The translations under genes and the position numbers were made by a program. Shown piece by piece: positions 15,626 through 23,931 of a DNA stretch of 31,272 bases (its first letter is position 1; each line of letters opens with the position of its first letter). Source of the stretch: Clostridiaceae bacterium UBA4839. GTDB taxonomy: Bacteria; Bacillota; Clostridia; Clostridiales; Caloramatoraceae. The stretch spans positions 55,846-87,117 of the forward strand of contig DHEX01000086.1 in the NCBI GenBank assembly GCA_002400085.1, written 5' to 3'. The notes beneath the pieces are model-generated. The model made no database searches and was not told where the DNA came from. It saw only the letters and a program-made list of their open reading frames with translations.

Positions 15626-16693
15626 ATGCAAAATATCATATATAAACTTTGGATTTCAAGTTTAACGTTAAAAAATGAATATAAGATATCCATAATTGAT
15701 TCTAATATAAGCCCTGAGGAGTTTTACAAATATAGTATTTCTGATTATATTAATTGCGGAATTGATATTTTAACAGCTCAGGAAATAAATAACTCAAAGA
15801 ATTTAGACATGTATATGAAATTATTAGAGTATTTGGATAAGGAAGAAATAAATATTATAATTTATAAGGACGATAAATATCCAAAGGAATTAATTAATAT
15901 TCCTGATCCGCCCTTTGTTTTATTTGTAAAAGGGAATTTGATTGATTTTGAAAACTCTATTGCAATAGTTGGTGCCAGGAGAGCGTCCGATTACGGAAGG
16001 GCCATAGCATATAAATTTGCATATGAATTATCTAAAATGAATATACCTGTTGTAAGCGGAATGGCAAAAGGAATTGACTCTAATTCTCATACTGGTGCAC
16101 TTGATGCTGGTGGTTTTACTTGTGCAGTAATGGGCAGCGGCTTTAAAAATATATATCCAGCTGAAAATATGAACTTATTTAATCGGATTTGCAAAAGCGG
16201 ATGCGTTATAACTGAATTTTTTCCTGATACTCGTCCATTCCCTGCTAACTTTCCAAGGAGAAACAGGATAATTAGTGGTTTGGCTAAAGCCACATTGATT
16301 ATAGAAGCAGGGGAAAGAAGCGGGTCGCTCATTACTGCTTCCTGTGCTTTAAATCAAGGTAAAGACGTATTTGCAGTTCCTGGAAATATTTTTAGCCCTT
16401 ATAGTAAAGGAACTAATAAATTGATTGGTGAGGGAGCAAAATTAATAACTTCTGTTGAAGATGTACTTGAAGAGTATGGAGTTAGTGTTATACAATGGAA
16501 TAAAAATAAAATTGAAAGCTTGACAGAAAAAGAAATGACAGTATTGAATTTATTAAAAAATGGTTATATTACTACCGAATCTATTATTGACAGTTCAGGT
16601 ATGAAAGTACAAGAGCTATTGCCAATACTTAGTAAACTTGAATGCAGCGGTATAATAAAAAAGGTTTATGGAGGACAGTACATAGTTTGTTAA
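15626..16693 (+). CDS. dprA: DNA-processing protein DprA
   Basis: A 355-residue protein that loads RecA onto incoming single-stranded DNA during natural transformation. It has an N-terminal SAM-like helical part (about 1-95), then the Rossmann-fold DNA-binding domain. That domain shows IAIVGARRASDYGR, PVVSGMAKGIDSNSHTGAL, MGSGFKNIYPAEN, FPANFPRRNRIISGLA and ERSGSLITA. A winged-helix C-terminal domain (about 290-355) ends it. GAAAGGAATG precedes the ATG. Length is normal and motifs are complete. It lies between comM and topA, the usual clostridial place. Confidence 0.94.
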   Translation: MQNIIYKLWISSLTLKNEYKISIIDSNISPEEFYKYSISDYINCGIDILTAQEINNSKNLDMYMKLLEYLDKEEINIIIYKDDKYPKELINIPDPPFVLFVKGNLIDFENSIAIVGARRASDYGRAIAYKFAYELSKMNIPVVSGMAKGIDSNSHTGALDAGGFTCAVMGSGFKNIYPAENMNLFNRICKSGCVITEFFPDTRPFPANFPRRNRIISGLAKATLIIEAGERSGSLITASCALNQGKDVFAVPGNIFSPYSKGTNKLIGEGAKLITSVEDVLEEYGVSVIQWNKNKIESLTEKEMTVLNLLKNGYITTESIIDSSGMKVQELLPILSKLECSGIIKKVYGGQYIVC

Positions 16694-16694
16694 C

Positions 16695-16722
16695 TTGATT
16701 TTATTCTAATATTTGTTATAAT
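16695..16722 (+). promoter_or_regulatory. Sigma-A promoter for topA
   Basis: TTGATT (16695-16700) and a perfect TATAAT (16717-16722) are separated by 16 bp. The -35 begins two bases after the dprA stop codon, and the predicted start near 16729 gives a leader of about 143 nt before topA. Confidence 0.7.
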
Positions 16723-16728
16723 ACACAT

Positions 16729-16871
16729 TGTTATACTATCTTATACAAAATATATATTTAATAGGTTAATCAAGTAGGCCTTAGGCAAGCCTTTAAGTGG
16801 CGCAGCAGCTATTTAGGGCATTACAGATTGTAGCTATTTATTTATAAAAAATGCGGGAGGTGTAATGTAGT
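16729..16871 (+). other. Long 5' leader of topA
   Basis: About 143 nt of untranslated leader. It holds a GC-richer patch (AGGCCTTAGGCAAGCCT at 16777-16793) able to form short stems, and a direct repeat of AGCTATTTA (16808 and 16832). It ends in GGGAGGTGTAATGTAGT before the topA ATG. I recognise no known riboswitch; the function, if any, is unknown. Confidence 0.3.
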
Positions 16872-18944
16872 ATGTCTCAATCTCTTGTAATTGTTGAATC
16901 GCCTGCAAAGGCAAAGACAATTGGAAAGTTCTTAGGAAAAAACTATAAAGTTGTGGCATCAATGGGGCATGTGAGAGATCTTCCTAAAAGTAAATTAGGA
17001 GTAAATATAGAAAATAACTATGAGCCCAATTATATTACAATCAGAGGAAAAGGGAAAATAATAGATGAATTAAAAAGAGAGGCAAAGAAATCAAATAAAA
17101 TTTTTCTTGCAACAGACCCTGATAGGGAAGGGGAAGCAATTTCATGGCATCTTGCTTATATACTAGGGTTAAATGATGAGGATAACATAAGGGTAGAGTT
17201 TCATGAAATCACTAAGACTGCTGTAAATGATGCTATTAAACATCCAAGAAAAATCAAGAAAACATTGGTTGATGCTCAGCAGGCCAGAAGAATATTAGAT
17301 AGATTAGTTGGATATGAAATAAGCCCTATACTTTGGAAAAAGGTAAAATGGGGTTTAAGTGCTGGAAGGGTTCAATCTGTTGCTGTAAGGCTAATTTGTG
17401 ATAGGGAAAATGATATAAGGAAATTTGTAGAAAAGGAGTATTGGTCAATTACAGCGTTTTTTAGACATGGCAATAAAAATTTTTCTGCAAACCTTATTAA
17501 TTATAAAAATAAAAAGATAAACATTGATAATGAGGAGCAGGCAAAGTTAATTTCAGAAGAATTAAAAAACAATGAATTTATTGTTACAAACTTAAAAAAA
17601 CAGGAAAAAAGAAAGAGCCCATATGCTCCATTTACTACAAGCACACTGCAGCAGGAGGCATATAAGAAGCTAAACTTTACAACAAAAAAGACTATGTCAA
17701 TTGCTCAGCAGCTATATGAAGGAATTGATTTAAAAAAAGGTGGTACTGTTGGCTTAATCACTTATATGAGAACAGATTCAGTAAGGCTATCAAATGAAGC
17801 AATGGAAGCTGCTAAGGAATATATAAAGGATAGTTTTGGGACAGGATATATCCCTAATAAACCACATATTTATAAATCTAAAAACAATGCTCAGGATGCT
17901 CATGAAGCTATAAGACCAACTGTGGCAGATAGAAATCCTAATGATATTAAGGAAAGCCTTACAAATGATCAATATAAGCTTTATAAGTTAATTTGGTCAA
18001 GATTTATAGGAAGCCAAATGGCAGATGCAGTATATGATACAGTTTCAGTAGATATTAAATCAGGAGATTATGGTTTAAGAACAAATGGAAGCAGGCTGAA
18101 ATTTGCAGGATTTTTAAGCGTTTATCAAATAGATGAGAAAGAAGAAAATGATGGTATGCCAGATGTTGAAGTAGGAGAAAAATTAAAACTTAAAGAGCTG
18201 CAGCCCAAACAGCATTTTACTCAGCCGCCTTCAAGATATACTGAAGCCACACTTGTTAAAGCTTTAGAGGAATATGGTATTGGTAGGCCAAGCACTTATG
18301 CACCTATTATAAGCACGATTACTGATAGGGGATATGTGGAAAGAGAGAAGAAAGCTTTAAAGCCTACTGAACTTGGTGAAATAGTTACTGAATTATTGAA
18401 AGAATATTTTAAAGGTATAGTTGATGTAGAATTCACTGCTGGAATGGAAAATAAATTGGATATGATTGAAGAGGGAAAGCAAAACTGGGTAAAAGTAGTT
18501 GATGAATTTTATACACCTTTAAATGAGGATATAAAAGTTGCTGAGGAGAAAATTGGAAAAATTTCAATAGAAGAACCTGTTGAGGAAACAGATATAAAGT
18601 GTGAAAAATGTGGAAGAAATATGGTTATCAAGAAAGGAAGATATGGTAAATTTTTAGCATGTCCTGGCTACCCAGAGTGCAAAAATGCAAAACCACTTTT
18701 AGAAGAAATAAATGTAGATTGTCCTTTATGCGGAGGAAAAGTTGTTGTTAGAAGATCTAAAAGGGGTAAAACCTTCTATGGATGTAAAAACTATCCAAAG
18801 TGTAATTTTATAAGCTGGGATAAGCCTACAAATGAAAAATGCCCTAAATGTGGAAGCTATATGGTGGAAAAAAGAAGCAAAAATAAGACAGAACTAAAAT
18901 GCAGTAATAAAGAATGTAATTATATTAAAACAGAAGGTGAATAA
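16872..18944 (+). CDS. topA: DNA topoisomerase I (type IA)
   Basis: A 690-residue enzyme that relaxes negative supercoils by passing a strand through a single-strand break. The TOPRIM domain shows VESPAKAKTIGKFLG (Glu9) and the metal-binding TDPDREGE (81-88). The catalytic tyrosine is Tyr298 in GLITYMRTDSVRLS. Three C-terminal four-cysteine zinc fingers begin at about residue 577 (CEKCGRNMV…CPGYPEC, CPLCGGKVV…CKNYPKC, CPKCGSYMV…CSNKEC). Length and order are normal for Firmicutes. GGGAGGTG precedes the ATG, and a sigma-A promoter lies 150 bases upstream. The trmFO ribosome site lies within its last codons. Confidence 0.97.
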   Translation: MSQSLVIVESPAKAKTIGKFLGKNYKVVASMGHVRDLPKSKLGVNIENNYEPNYITIRGKGKIIDELKREAKKSNKIFLATDPDREGEAISWHLAYILGLNDEDNIRVEFHEITKTAVNDAIKHPRKIKKTLVDAQQARRILDRLVGYEISPILWKKVKWGLSAGRVQSVAVRLICDRENDIRKFVEKEYWSITAFFRHGNKNFSANLINYKNKKINIDNEEQAKLISEELKNNEFIVTNLKKQEKRKSPYAPFTTSTLQQEAYKKLNFTTKKTMSIAQQLYEGIDLKKGGTVGLITYMRTDSVRLSNEAMEAAKEYIKDSFGTGYIPNKPHIYKSKNNAQDAHEAIRPTVADRNPNDIKESLTNDQYKLYKLIWSRFIGSQMADAVYDTVSVDIKSGDYGLRTNGSRLKFAGFLSVYQIDEKEENDGMPDVEVGEKLKLKELQPKQHFTQPPSRYTEATLVKALEEYGIGRPSTYAPIISTITDRGYVEREKKALKPTELGEIVTELLKEYFKGIVDVEFTAGMENKLDMIEEGKQNWVKVVDEFYTPLNEDIKVAEEKIGKISIEEPVEETDIKCEKCGRNMVIKKGRYGKFLACPGYPECKNAKPLLEEINVDCPLCGGKVVVRRSKRGKTFYGCKNYPKCNFISWDKPTNEKCPKCGSYMVEKRSKNKTELKCSNKECNYIKTEGE

Positions 18945-18945
18945 T

Positions 18946-20262
18946 TTGGAAGTTAAAGTTATAGGGGCAGGGCTTGCAGGAAGTGAAGCAGCTTATCAGC
19001 TTGCAAAACGGGGGATTAAGGTTAAACTCTATGAGATGAGACCAGTTAAAAATACTCCAGCACATCATACAGATAAATTTGCTGAACTTGTTTGCAGTAA
19101 CTCATTTAAATCCAATCAGCTTGAAAATGCAGTGGGATTATTAAAAGAGGAGCTTAGAATTTTAAAATCAGTTATTATGGAATGTGCAGATGCAAATAGT
19201 GTTCCTGCCGGTGGAGCATTAGCTGTGGATAGAGATAATTTTTCAAATTGTGTAACAGAAAAAATTTATCTTGAAAAAAATATAGAAATAATAAGGCATG
19301 AGGTTACTGATATAAATCCTGATGAATTTACGATAATTGCTACAGGCCCTTTAACTTCAGATTTATTGTCTGAAAAAATCATGACTTTTACAGACAGTGA
19401 GCACCTTTATTTTTATGATGCTGCAGCTCCTATTGTGGAGTATGACAGTATTGATATGGGAAAAGCTTTTAAGGCATCAAGATATGGTAAGGGAGAGGCT
19501 GATTATATTAATTGTCCAATGACTAAAGAAGAATATGAGCTTTTTTATAATGAGCTTATAAATGCAGAAATGGCTGAAACTAAAAGCTTTGAAAAGCAAA
19601 ATGTTTTTGAAGCTTGTATGCCTATAGAGAAAATGGCTGAAAGAGGTAGGGATACTTTACTTTTTGGCCCATTAAAACCAGTGGGTATAATAGACCCTAA
19701 AACAGGGGAGACTCCTTATGCTGTTGTGCAATTAAGGCAGGACAATAAGGAAGGGACACTATATAATATGGTAGGATTTCAAACTCATCTTAAATGGGGT
19801 GAGCAGAGGAGAGTTTTTAGATTAATTCCAGGCTTAAATAATGCTGAATTTATAAGATATGGTGTAATGCATAGGAATACTTATATAAATTCACCTAAAC
19901 TTCTTTTACCAACCCTTCAAATGAAAAAGTATCCTAAGATAATGTTTGCTGGTCAAATAACAGGGGTTGAAGGGTATATAGAATCAGCAGCCATGGGAAT
20001 GCTTTCAGGAATAAATATGGCTAAAATTGTTTTAGGGCAAGAACCTTTAGTATTTCCAAAAAACACTGCTATTGGTTCTCTTTCAAATTATATCTCAAGT
20101 GCTGAGACAAAAAATTTTCAGCCTATGCACATTAATTTTGGTATTATGCCTCAAATTAATCAAAAAATTAGAGATAAAAAAGAAAGAAATTTAAAAGTTT
20201 CCAAACTTTCTATTGGCTCTATTAAAAACTTTGTCGAAATTAATAAAATATTATTTGATTAA
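18946..20262 (+). CDS. trmFO: tRNA (m5U54) methyltransferase TrmFO, folate/FAD-dependent
   Basis: A 438-residue flavoprotein that makes ribothymidine at position 54 of tRNA from methylene-tetrahydrofolate and FADH2. The FAD-binding start VIGAGLAGSEAAYQLAKRG and YEMRP are clear. The two working cysteines lie in FAELVCSNSFKS and NVFEACMPIEKMAERGRDTL. The C-terminal MFAGQITGVEGYIESAAMG is typical. I prefer the TTG at 18946: AAGGTGA (18934-18940) lies five bases before it, while the in-frame GTG at 18937 is inside that site. The gene follows the topA stop by one base and was long misnamed gid. Confidence 0.95.
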   Translation: MEVKVIGAGLAGSEAAYQLAKRGIKVKLYEMRPVKNTPAHHTDKFAELVCSNSFKSNQLENAVGLLKEELRILKSVIMECADANSVPAGGALAVDRDNFSNCVTEKIYLEKNIEIIRHEVTDINPDEFTIIATGPLTSDLLSEKIMTFTDSEHLYFYDAAAPIVEYDSIDMGKAFKASRYGKGEADYINCPMTKEEYELFYNELINAEMAETKSFEKQNVFEACMPIEKMAERGRDTLLFGPLKPVGIIDPKTGETPYAVVQLRQDNKEGTLYNMVGFQTHLKWGEQRRVFRLIPGLNNAEFIRYGVMHRNTYINSPKLLLPTLQMKKYPKIMFAGQITGVEGYIESAAMGMLSGINMAKIVLGQEPLVFPKNTAIGSLSNYISSAETKNFQPMHINFGIMPQINQKIRDKKERNLKVSKLSIGSIKNFVEINKILFD

Positions 20263-20281
20263 TATTTTTAAATATGTTATA

Positions 20282-20313
20282 TTGAATTGTATGAAACTGT
20301 AGATACAATTCAA
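20282..20313. promoter_or_regulatory. 11-bp dyad upstream of hslV
   Basis: TTGAATTGTAT (20282-20292) and ATACAATTCAA (20303-20313) form a perfect inverted repeat with a 10-base spacer in the gap between trmFO and hslVU. No T run follows on the + strand, so it is not a classical terminator. It resembles neither CIRCE nor a CtsR site. It may be an operator or an RNA hairpin in the hslV leader. Confidence 0.45.
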
Positions 20314-20361
20314 AAAATTTAAATAAAACATACACATTTTGTTAACGAGAGAGGGAGTAAT

Positions 20362-20892
20362 ATGTTTAAGGCAACTACAATAGTAGCAGTAAAAAATGGT
20401 GATAAAGTTGCAATGGCAGGGGATGGACAGGTTACCTATGGTGAAAATACTATTATGAAAAGTACTGCTAAAAAAATCAAAAAAATTTATAATGACAAGG
20501 TATTAATTGGATTTGCAGGTTCTGTAGCAGATGCATTTGCTTTATCTGAAATGTTTGAGGAAAAATTGGGACAACATGGAGGAAATTTAAAGAAAGCTGC
20601 TGTTGACTTGGCAAGTGCTTGGAGAAGTGATAAGGCATTAAGAAAGCTTGAAGCACTTTTAATTGCTGCAGATAAAGAAAATTTACTCATAATATCAGGT
20701 GGTGGCGAAATTATTGAACCTGATGATAATATAGCTGCAATAGGTTCAGGCGGTATGTATGCACTATCTGCTGCAAGAGCATTAAGTAGGAATACAAATT
20801 TAGGCCCTTCAGATATTGCAAGAGAATCATTAAAAATTGCATCAGAAATATGCATTTATACTAATAGCAATATAATAGTTGAAGAATTGTAA
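20362..20892 (+). CDS. hslV: ATP-dependent protease peptidase subunit HslV (ClpQ)
   Basis: A 176-residue proteasome-like peptidase, the proteolytic ring of the HslUV complex. The start MFKATTIVAV contains the Thr-Thr pair. By family precedent the short leader is removed so that a Thr becomes the N-terminal nucleophile. The blocks AMAGDGQVTYGENTIMK, VLIGFAGSVADAFALSEMFE, and AIGSGGMYALSAARAL are diagnostic. Length is normal. GAGAGAGGGAG precedes the ATG. hslU starts 18 bases downstream, so the two are an operon. Confidence 0.97.
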   Translation: MFKATTIVAVKNGDKVAMAGDGQVTYGENTIMKSTAKKIKKIYNDKVLIGFAGSVADAFALSEMFEEKLGQHGGNLKKAAVDLASAWRSDKALRKLEALLIAADKENLLIISGGGEIIEPDDNIAAIGSGGMYALSAARALSRNTNLGPSDIARESLKIASEICIYTNSNIIVEEL

Positions 20893-20910
20893 TTATAAGG
20901 AGGGATATAC

Positions 20911-22329
20911 GTGACTGAACTTACACCAAAACAAATTGTTAATGAACTTGATAAATATATAATAGGACAGGATGAAGCAAAAAAGATAGTAGCAATTGCA
21001 TTAAGAAACAGATATAGGAGAAGTCTTGTAAGCGATGACATAAGAGATGATATAATACCTAAAAACATTTTAATGATAGGCCCTACGGGAGTTGGAAAAA
21101 CTGAAATTGCAAGAAGATTGGCTAAAATAGTCAATGCACCTTTTGTTAAAGTAGAAGCAACAAAATTTACAGAGGTTGGATATGTTGGAAGAGATGTAGA
21201 TTCTATTATAAGGGATTTGATGGAGGAATCTGTAAGGCTGGTAAAAGAAGAAAAAATGTCTCAAACTATGGATAAAGCTTATGAAGCTGCAAAGGATAGA
21301 GTTATCGATGTACTGGCTCCCAAAGGTAAAAAGAAGGTTAATATTAAAAATCCATTTGAATATTTTCTTGGGACACAGGGGAAAGATAATACCAATGATA
21401 ACAACATCAATGAAGAAAATAAATTTGATAACGCAGATGAAAGCGATATAGAGCTTAAAAGAGAACAAATTAAGGACCAACTTGAAAGCGGTCAGCTTGA
21501 CAATATGATGATTGAAATTGAAGTAGAGGATAACGCTTCTGTTCCAGTAGAATTTATTTCTGGAGGCAACATGGAAGAAATAAACATGAACTTCCAAGAT
21601 ATGTTTAATGGGATTTTACCTAAAAAAACGAAAACTAAAAAAGTTACAGTTAAAGATGCAATTGGTTTATTTCAACAGGAAGAAGCAAGTAAATTAATTA
21701 ATATGGATGAGGTATATAATGAAGCAAGAATAAGAGCAGAGGAAAATGGAATAGTGTTTATTGATGAAATAGATAAAATTGCAGGAAAAGGAAATTCCAA
21801 TGGTCCGGATGTATCCCGTGAGGGAGTTCAAAGAGATATTCTTCCTATAATTGAAGGAAGTACTGTGAATACAAAATATGGCCCTGTTAAAACGGACCAC
21901 ATACTTTTTATTGCAGCAGGTGCTTTTCATGTATCCAAAGTCAGTGATTTAATACCAGAACTTCAAGGAAGATTTCCTGTTAATGTTGAGCTTAAAAGCT
22001 TATCAAAAGAAGATTTTAAACAAATATTAACGAAGCCTAAAAATGCATTAACTAAACAATATTATGAGCTTCTTAAAACAGAAAATATAGAAATTAATTT
22101 TACAGAAGATGGTATTGATGAAATAGCAAGCATTGCTTATGATATGAATGAGGAAAATGAAAATATTGGAGCAAGAAGACTTCATACAATATTGGAAATG
22201 GTACTTATGGATATTTCTTATGAAGCACCAGATGTTGAGGAAAAAACAATTACTATAAATAGAGAGTATGTTCGAAGTAAGGTAAATGGGGTTTACAAGT
22301 TTAATGATTTAAATAAATATATAATATAA
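20911..22329 (+). CDS. hslU: HslU (ClpY) AAA+ unfoldase
   Basis: A 472-residue ATPase that unfolds substrates and feeds them to HslV. It starts at a GTG with AAGGAGGG eight to ten bases upstream. The typical opening LTPKQIVNELDKYIIGQDEAKK is followed by Walker A GPTGVGKT (57-64). The pore motif GYVGRDVDSIIRDL comes next, then a charged I-domain insertion (about 110-260, with NTNDNNINEENK low complexity). Walker B is IVFIDEIDKIAGKG (about 280-293) and the C-terminal domain has NIGARRLHTILEMVLMD. All motifs are intact. codY begins 26 bases after its stop. Confidence 0.97.
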   Translation: MTELTPKQIVNELDKYIIGQDEAKKIVAIALRNRYRRSLVSDDIRDDIIPKNILMIGPTGVGKTEIARRLAKIVNAPFVKVEATKFTEVGYVGRDVDSIIRDLMEESVRLVKEEKMSQTMDKAYEAAKDRVIDVLAPKGKKKVNIKNPFEYFLGTQGKDNTNDNNINEENKFDNADESDIELKREQIKDQLESGQLDNMMIEIEVEDNASVPVEFISGGNMEEINMNFQDMFNGILPKKTKTKKVTVKDAIGLFQQEEASKLINMDEVYNEARIRAEENGIVFIDEIDKIAGKGNSNGPDVSREGVQRDILPIIEGSTVNTKYGPVKTDHILFIAAGAFHVSKVSDLIPELQGRFPVNVELKSLSKEDFKQILTKPKNALTKQYYELLKTENIEINFTEDGIDEIASIAYDMNEENENIGARRLHTILEMVLMDISYEAPDVEEKTITINREYVRSKVNGVYKFNDLNKYII

Positions 22330-22355
22330 AAATAGAAAAACAAGGGGAGAAAGAA

Positions 22356-23135
22356 ATGGCTACATTATTAGAAAAAACGAGGATATTGAATAAAATACTT
22401 CAAAAATCTGCAACTGAACCAGTGGTATTTTCAGATATTTGTAAAACACTTGGGGAAGTTATGGGATGCAATGTTTATATTACAAGCAGAAAAGGGAAAT
22501 TATTAGGCTACAGCCTACTTGATAGTTTTGAATGTCAAATGGTAATAAATAATGTGTTAACTGATCAAAAATTTCCTGAGGATTGTAATAATGATTTATT
22601 GAAAATAACTTCAACAAAATCAAATTTAAAAGCAAATGGGGAGTGTGTATTTTCATCAGATGAAAAATGTATTCATACTGATAAAATTACAACTATTGTA
22701 CCTATAGTTGGCAATAGAGAGAGACTTGGTACACTTATTATGGCAAGGTTTAATAAGGAATTTACCGATGATGACCTTGTATTAGCAGAATATAGTGCTG
22801 CAATAGTTGGAATGGAAGTAATAAGATCAAAACAGGAAGAAATAGAAGAGGATGCAAGGAAGAAAGCTGTTGTTCAACTTGCAATTGGAACACTTTCATA
22901 TTCAGAACTTGAAGCTGTTGAACACATATTTAGTGAGCTTGACGGCAACGAGGGGATCCTTGTTGCAAGCAAGATAGCTGATAAAGTTGGAATAACAAGG
23001 TCAGTTATAGTAAATGCACTTAGAAAATTTGAAAGTGCTGGAGTTATTGAATCCCGTTCTCTTGGAATGAAGGGAACTCACATTAGAATATTAAATGATA
23101 AATTAAAGGATGAGCTAAATAAGCTTAATGCTTAA
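22356..23135 (+). CDS. codY: Global transcriptional regulator CodY
   Basis: A 259-residue repressor of Firmicutes that senses branched-chain amino acids (GAF domain, about 1-155) and, in many species, GTP. It binds DNA through a C-terminal winged helix. The opening LLEKTRILNKILQKS and the helix-turn-helix ASKIADKVGITRSVIVNALR with KFESAGVIESRSLGMKG are diagnostic. It is preceded by GGGGAGAAAG and followed by a strong terminator. CodY controls amino-acid and peptide uptake, so it could in principle control the neighbouring peptide-related genes, but I see no clear CodY box in front of them. Confidence 0.97.
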   Translation: MATLLEKTRILNKILQKSATEPVVFSDICKTLGEVMGCNVYITSRKGKLLGYSLLDSFECQMVINNVLTDQKFPEDCNNDLLKITSTKSNLKANGECVFSSDEKCIHTDKITTIVPIVGNRERLGTLIMARFNKEFTDDDLVLAEYSAAIVGMEVIRSKQEEIEEDARKKAVVQLAIGTLSYSELEAVEHIFSELDGNEGILVASKIADKVGITRSVIVNALRKFESAGVIESRSLGMKGTHIRILNDKLKDELNKLNA

Positions 23136-23142
23136 TTGTTGT

Positions 23143-23176
23143 ACGGTGTAGTTAATAATAAACTACACCGTTTTTT
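23143..23176 (+). terminator. Rho-independent terminator of codY
   Basis: ACGGTGTAGTT (23143-23153) pairs perfectly with AACTACACCGT (23161-23171) around a 7-base loop, followed at once by a T run to 23176. It closes the topA-codY region; the accessory segment begins after it. Confidence 0.92.
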
Positions 23177-23181
23177 ACTGT

Positions 23182-23301
23182 TGGGACACAGAATAAGAAT
23201 TAAGAATTGAGAATGATATGATCATTGGTAGGGAATGGTCTTGACCATTCCTCTATTGGGACATAATCATAAACGATACACTGAGACATTATCATAAATG
23301 A
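23182..23301. repeat. TGGGACA-type direct repeats (transposon-end-like)
   Basis: TGGGACA occurs at 23182. It recurs within a 20-bp unit TGGGACATAATCATAAACGA (23257-23276), which is repeated as TGAGACATTATCATAAATGA (23282-23301): 17 of 20 match, 25 bp apart. Short internal repeats beginning TGGGACA/TGAGACA resemble the multiple terminal repeats of some insertion sequences. No transposase remains. The array sits at the left border of the foreign-looking gene block. Confidence 0.4.
23229..23255. repeat. Dispersed palindromic repeat, left half only
   Basis: GTAGGGAATGGTCTTGACCA then TTCCTC matches the left end of copies A and B. It contains a perfect 20-nt palindrome (23232-23251) in which the fifth pair is T-A where copies A and B have C-G. 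No right half is found nearby. Confidence 0.65.
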
Positions 23302-23336
23302 ATCATATAAACATCATAGACTCATAATAGATGTAT

Positions 23337-23365
23337 TTGACTTTATAGCCTATTTTGGATATAAT
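23337..23365 (+). promoter_or_regulatory. Near-consensus sigma-A promoter for the DUF3870 gene
   Basis: TTGACT (23337-23342), a 17-bp spacer and TATAAT (23360-23365). The start site would fall near 23372, on the edge of AAAGGAGG (23371-23378), so the leader would be only about 20 nt. It shows that the accessory block has its own promoter, separate from codY. Confidence 0.75.
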
Positions 23366-23391
23366 TTAAAAAAGGAGGTCTGCAAAAAGAT

Positions 23392-23712
23392 ATGGAAAAA
23401 CAGTCTCTTTATATTGTAGGAGAAGCCAGAACCAATGTAGAAAATGCTATTACCAAAATATATGGCTCTTTTTACATGGTATTTGAGATTGATCCTCTAA
23501 CAGATAAAATTATTGATATGAACTGTACACATTCTCTGGATTTGACAGAACGCTTTATTCAAAAAATTTTTATTGGAAAATCTATTACCGCCGACTTACC
23601 TGTTCTTGAGAAAGAACTAAATAGACGATATTATGGTTCCTCAGAAAAAGCAATCGTGGCTTCGATGAAAGACGCCAGTAAAAAATATCTGGCGGCAAAA
23701 GCAAAACTCTAA
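23392..23712 (+). CDS. DUF3870 domain protein
   Basis: A 106-residue protein that I recognise as the DUF3870 family from YIVGEARTNVENAITKIYGS, FYMVFEIDPLTDKIIDMNC and TERFIQKIFIGKSI. It is soluble, with no signal peptide or membrane segment, and the function of the family is unknown. A conserved Cys (…DMNCTHSLDLTERF) and the mixed strand/helix pattern suggest a small compact domain. The ATG is 13 bases after AGGAGG, somewhat far. It is the first gene of the accessory block after codY. A terminator separates it from the epimerase gene, so it is transcribed alone. A role with the neighbouring peptide genes is inference from position only. Confidence 0.8.
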   Translation: MEKQSLYIVGEARTNVENAITKIYGSFYMVFEIDPLTDKIIDMNCTHSLDLTERFIQKIFIGKSITADLPVLEKELNRRYYGSSEKAIVASMKDASKKYLAAKAKL

Positions 23713-23788
23713 ATACATATAACTAAAATTTTGATTTTTGCTGCTTCATTCTGTGGATATGCTTTGCACACATATTAGAAACTTTTTG

Positions 23789-23840
23789 AAAACCAGCAAA
23801 GACAGGACTTTTTTGTTCTGTCTCCTGCTGGTTTTTATTT
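23789..23840 (+). terminator. Rho-independent terminator after the DUF3870 gene
   Basis: AACCAGCA (23791-23798) pairs with TGCTGGTT (23826-23833). Inside, GACAGGAC pairs with GTTCTGTC across a T-rich loop. A T-rich tail (TTTTTATTTTTATTT) follows. Confidence 0.88.
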
Positions 23841-23876
23841 TTATTTGCGTCACATATGCAAAAATCATGAGAACTG

Positions 23877-23898
23877 TATAATCATCGCAGCAGCGATG
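23877..23898 (+). promoter_or_regulatory. -10 box and GC-rich dyad before the epimerase gene
   Basis: TATAAT (23877-23882) is followed at once by CATCGC-agca-GCGATG (23883-23898), a perfect 6-bp dyad lying where transcription would start. There is no good -35, as expected of a promoter needing an activator. The dyad could be the binding site of a regulator or a leader hairpin. Confidence 0.45.
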
Positions 23899-23931
23899 TA
23901 TGAATTAGCCAAATAAGAGAGGAGAATTTAT

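Noticed and set aside
23132..23391. Searched for a CodY box controlling the cassette.
   Set aside because: No sequence close to AATTTTCWGAAAATT was seen between codY and the DUF3870 gene or before the later genes.
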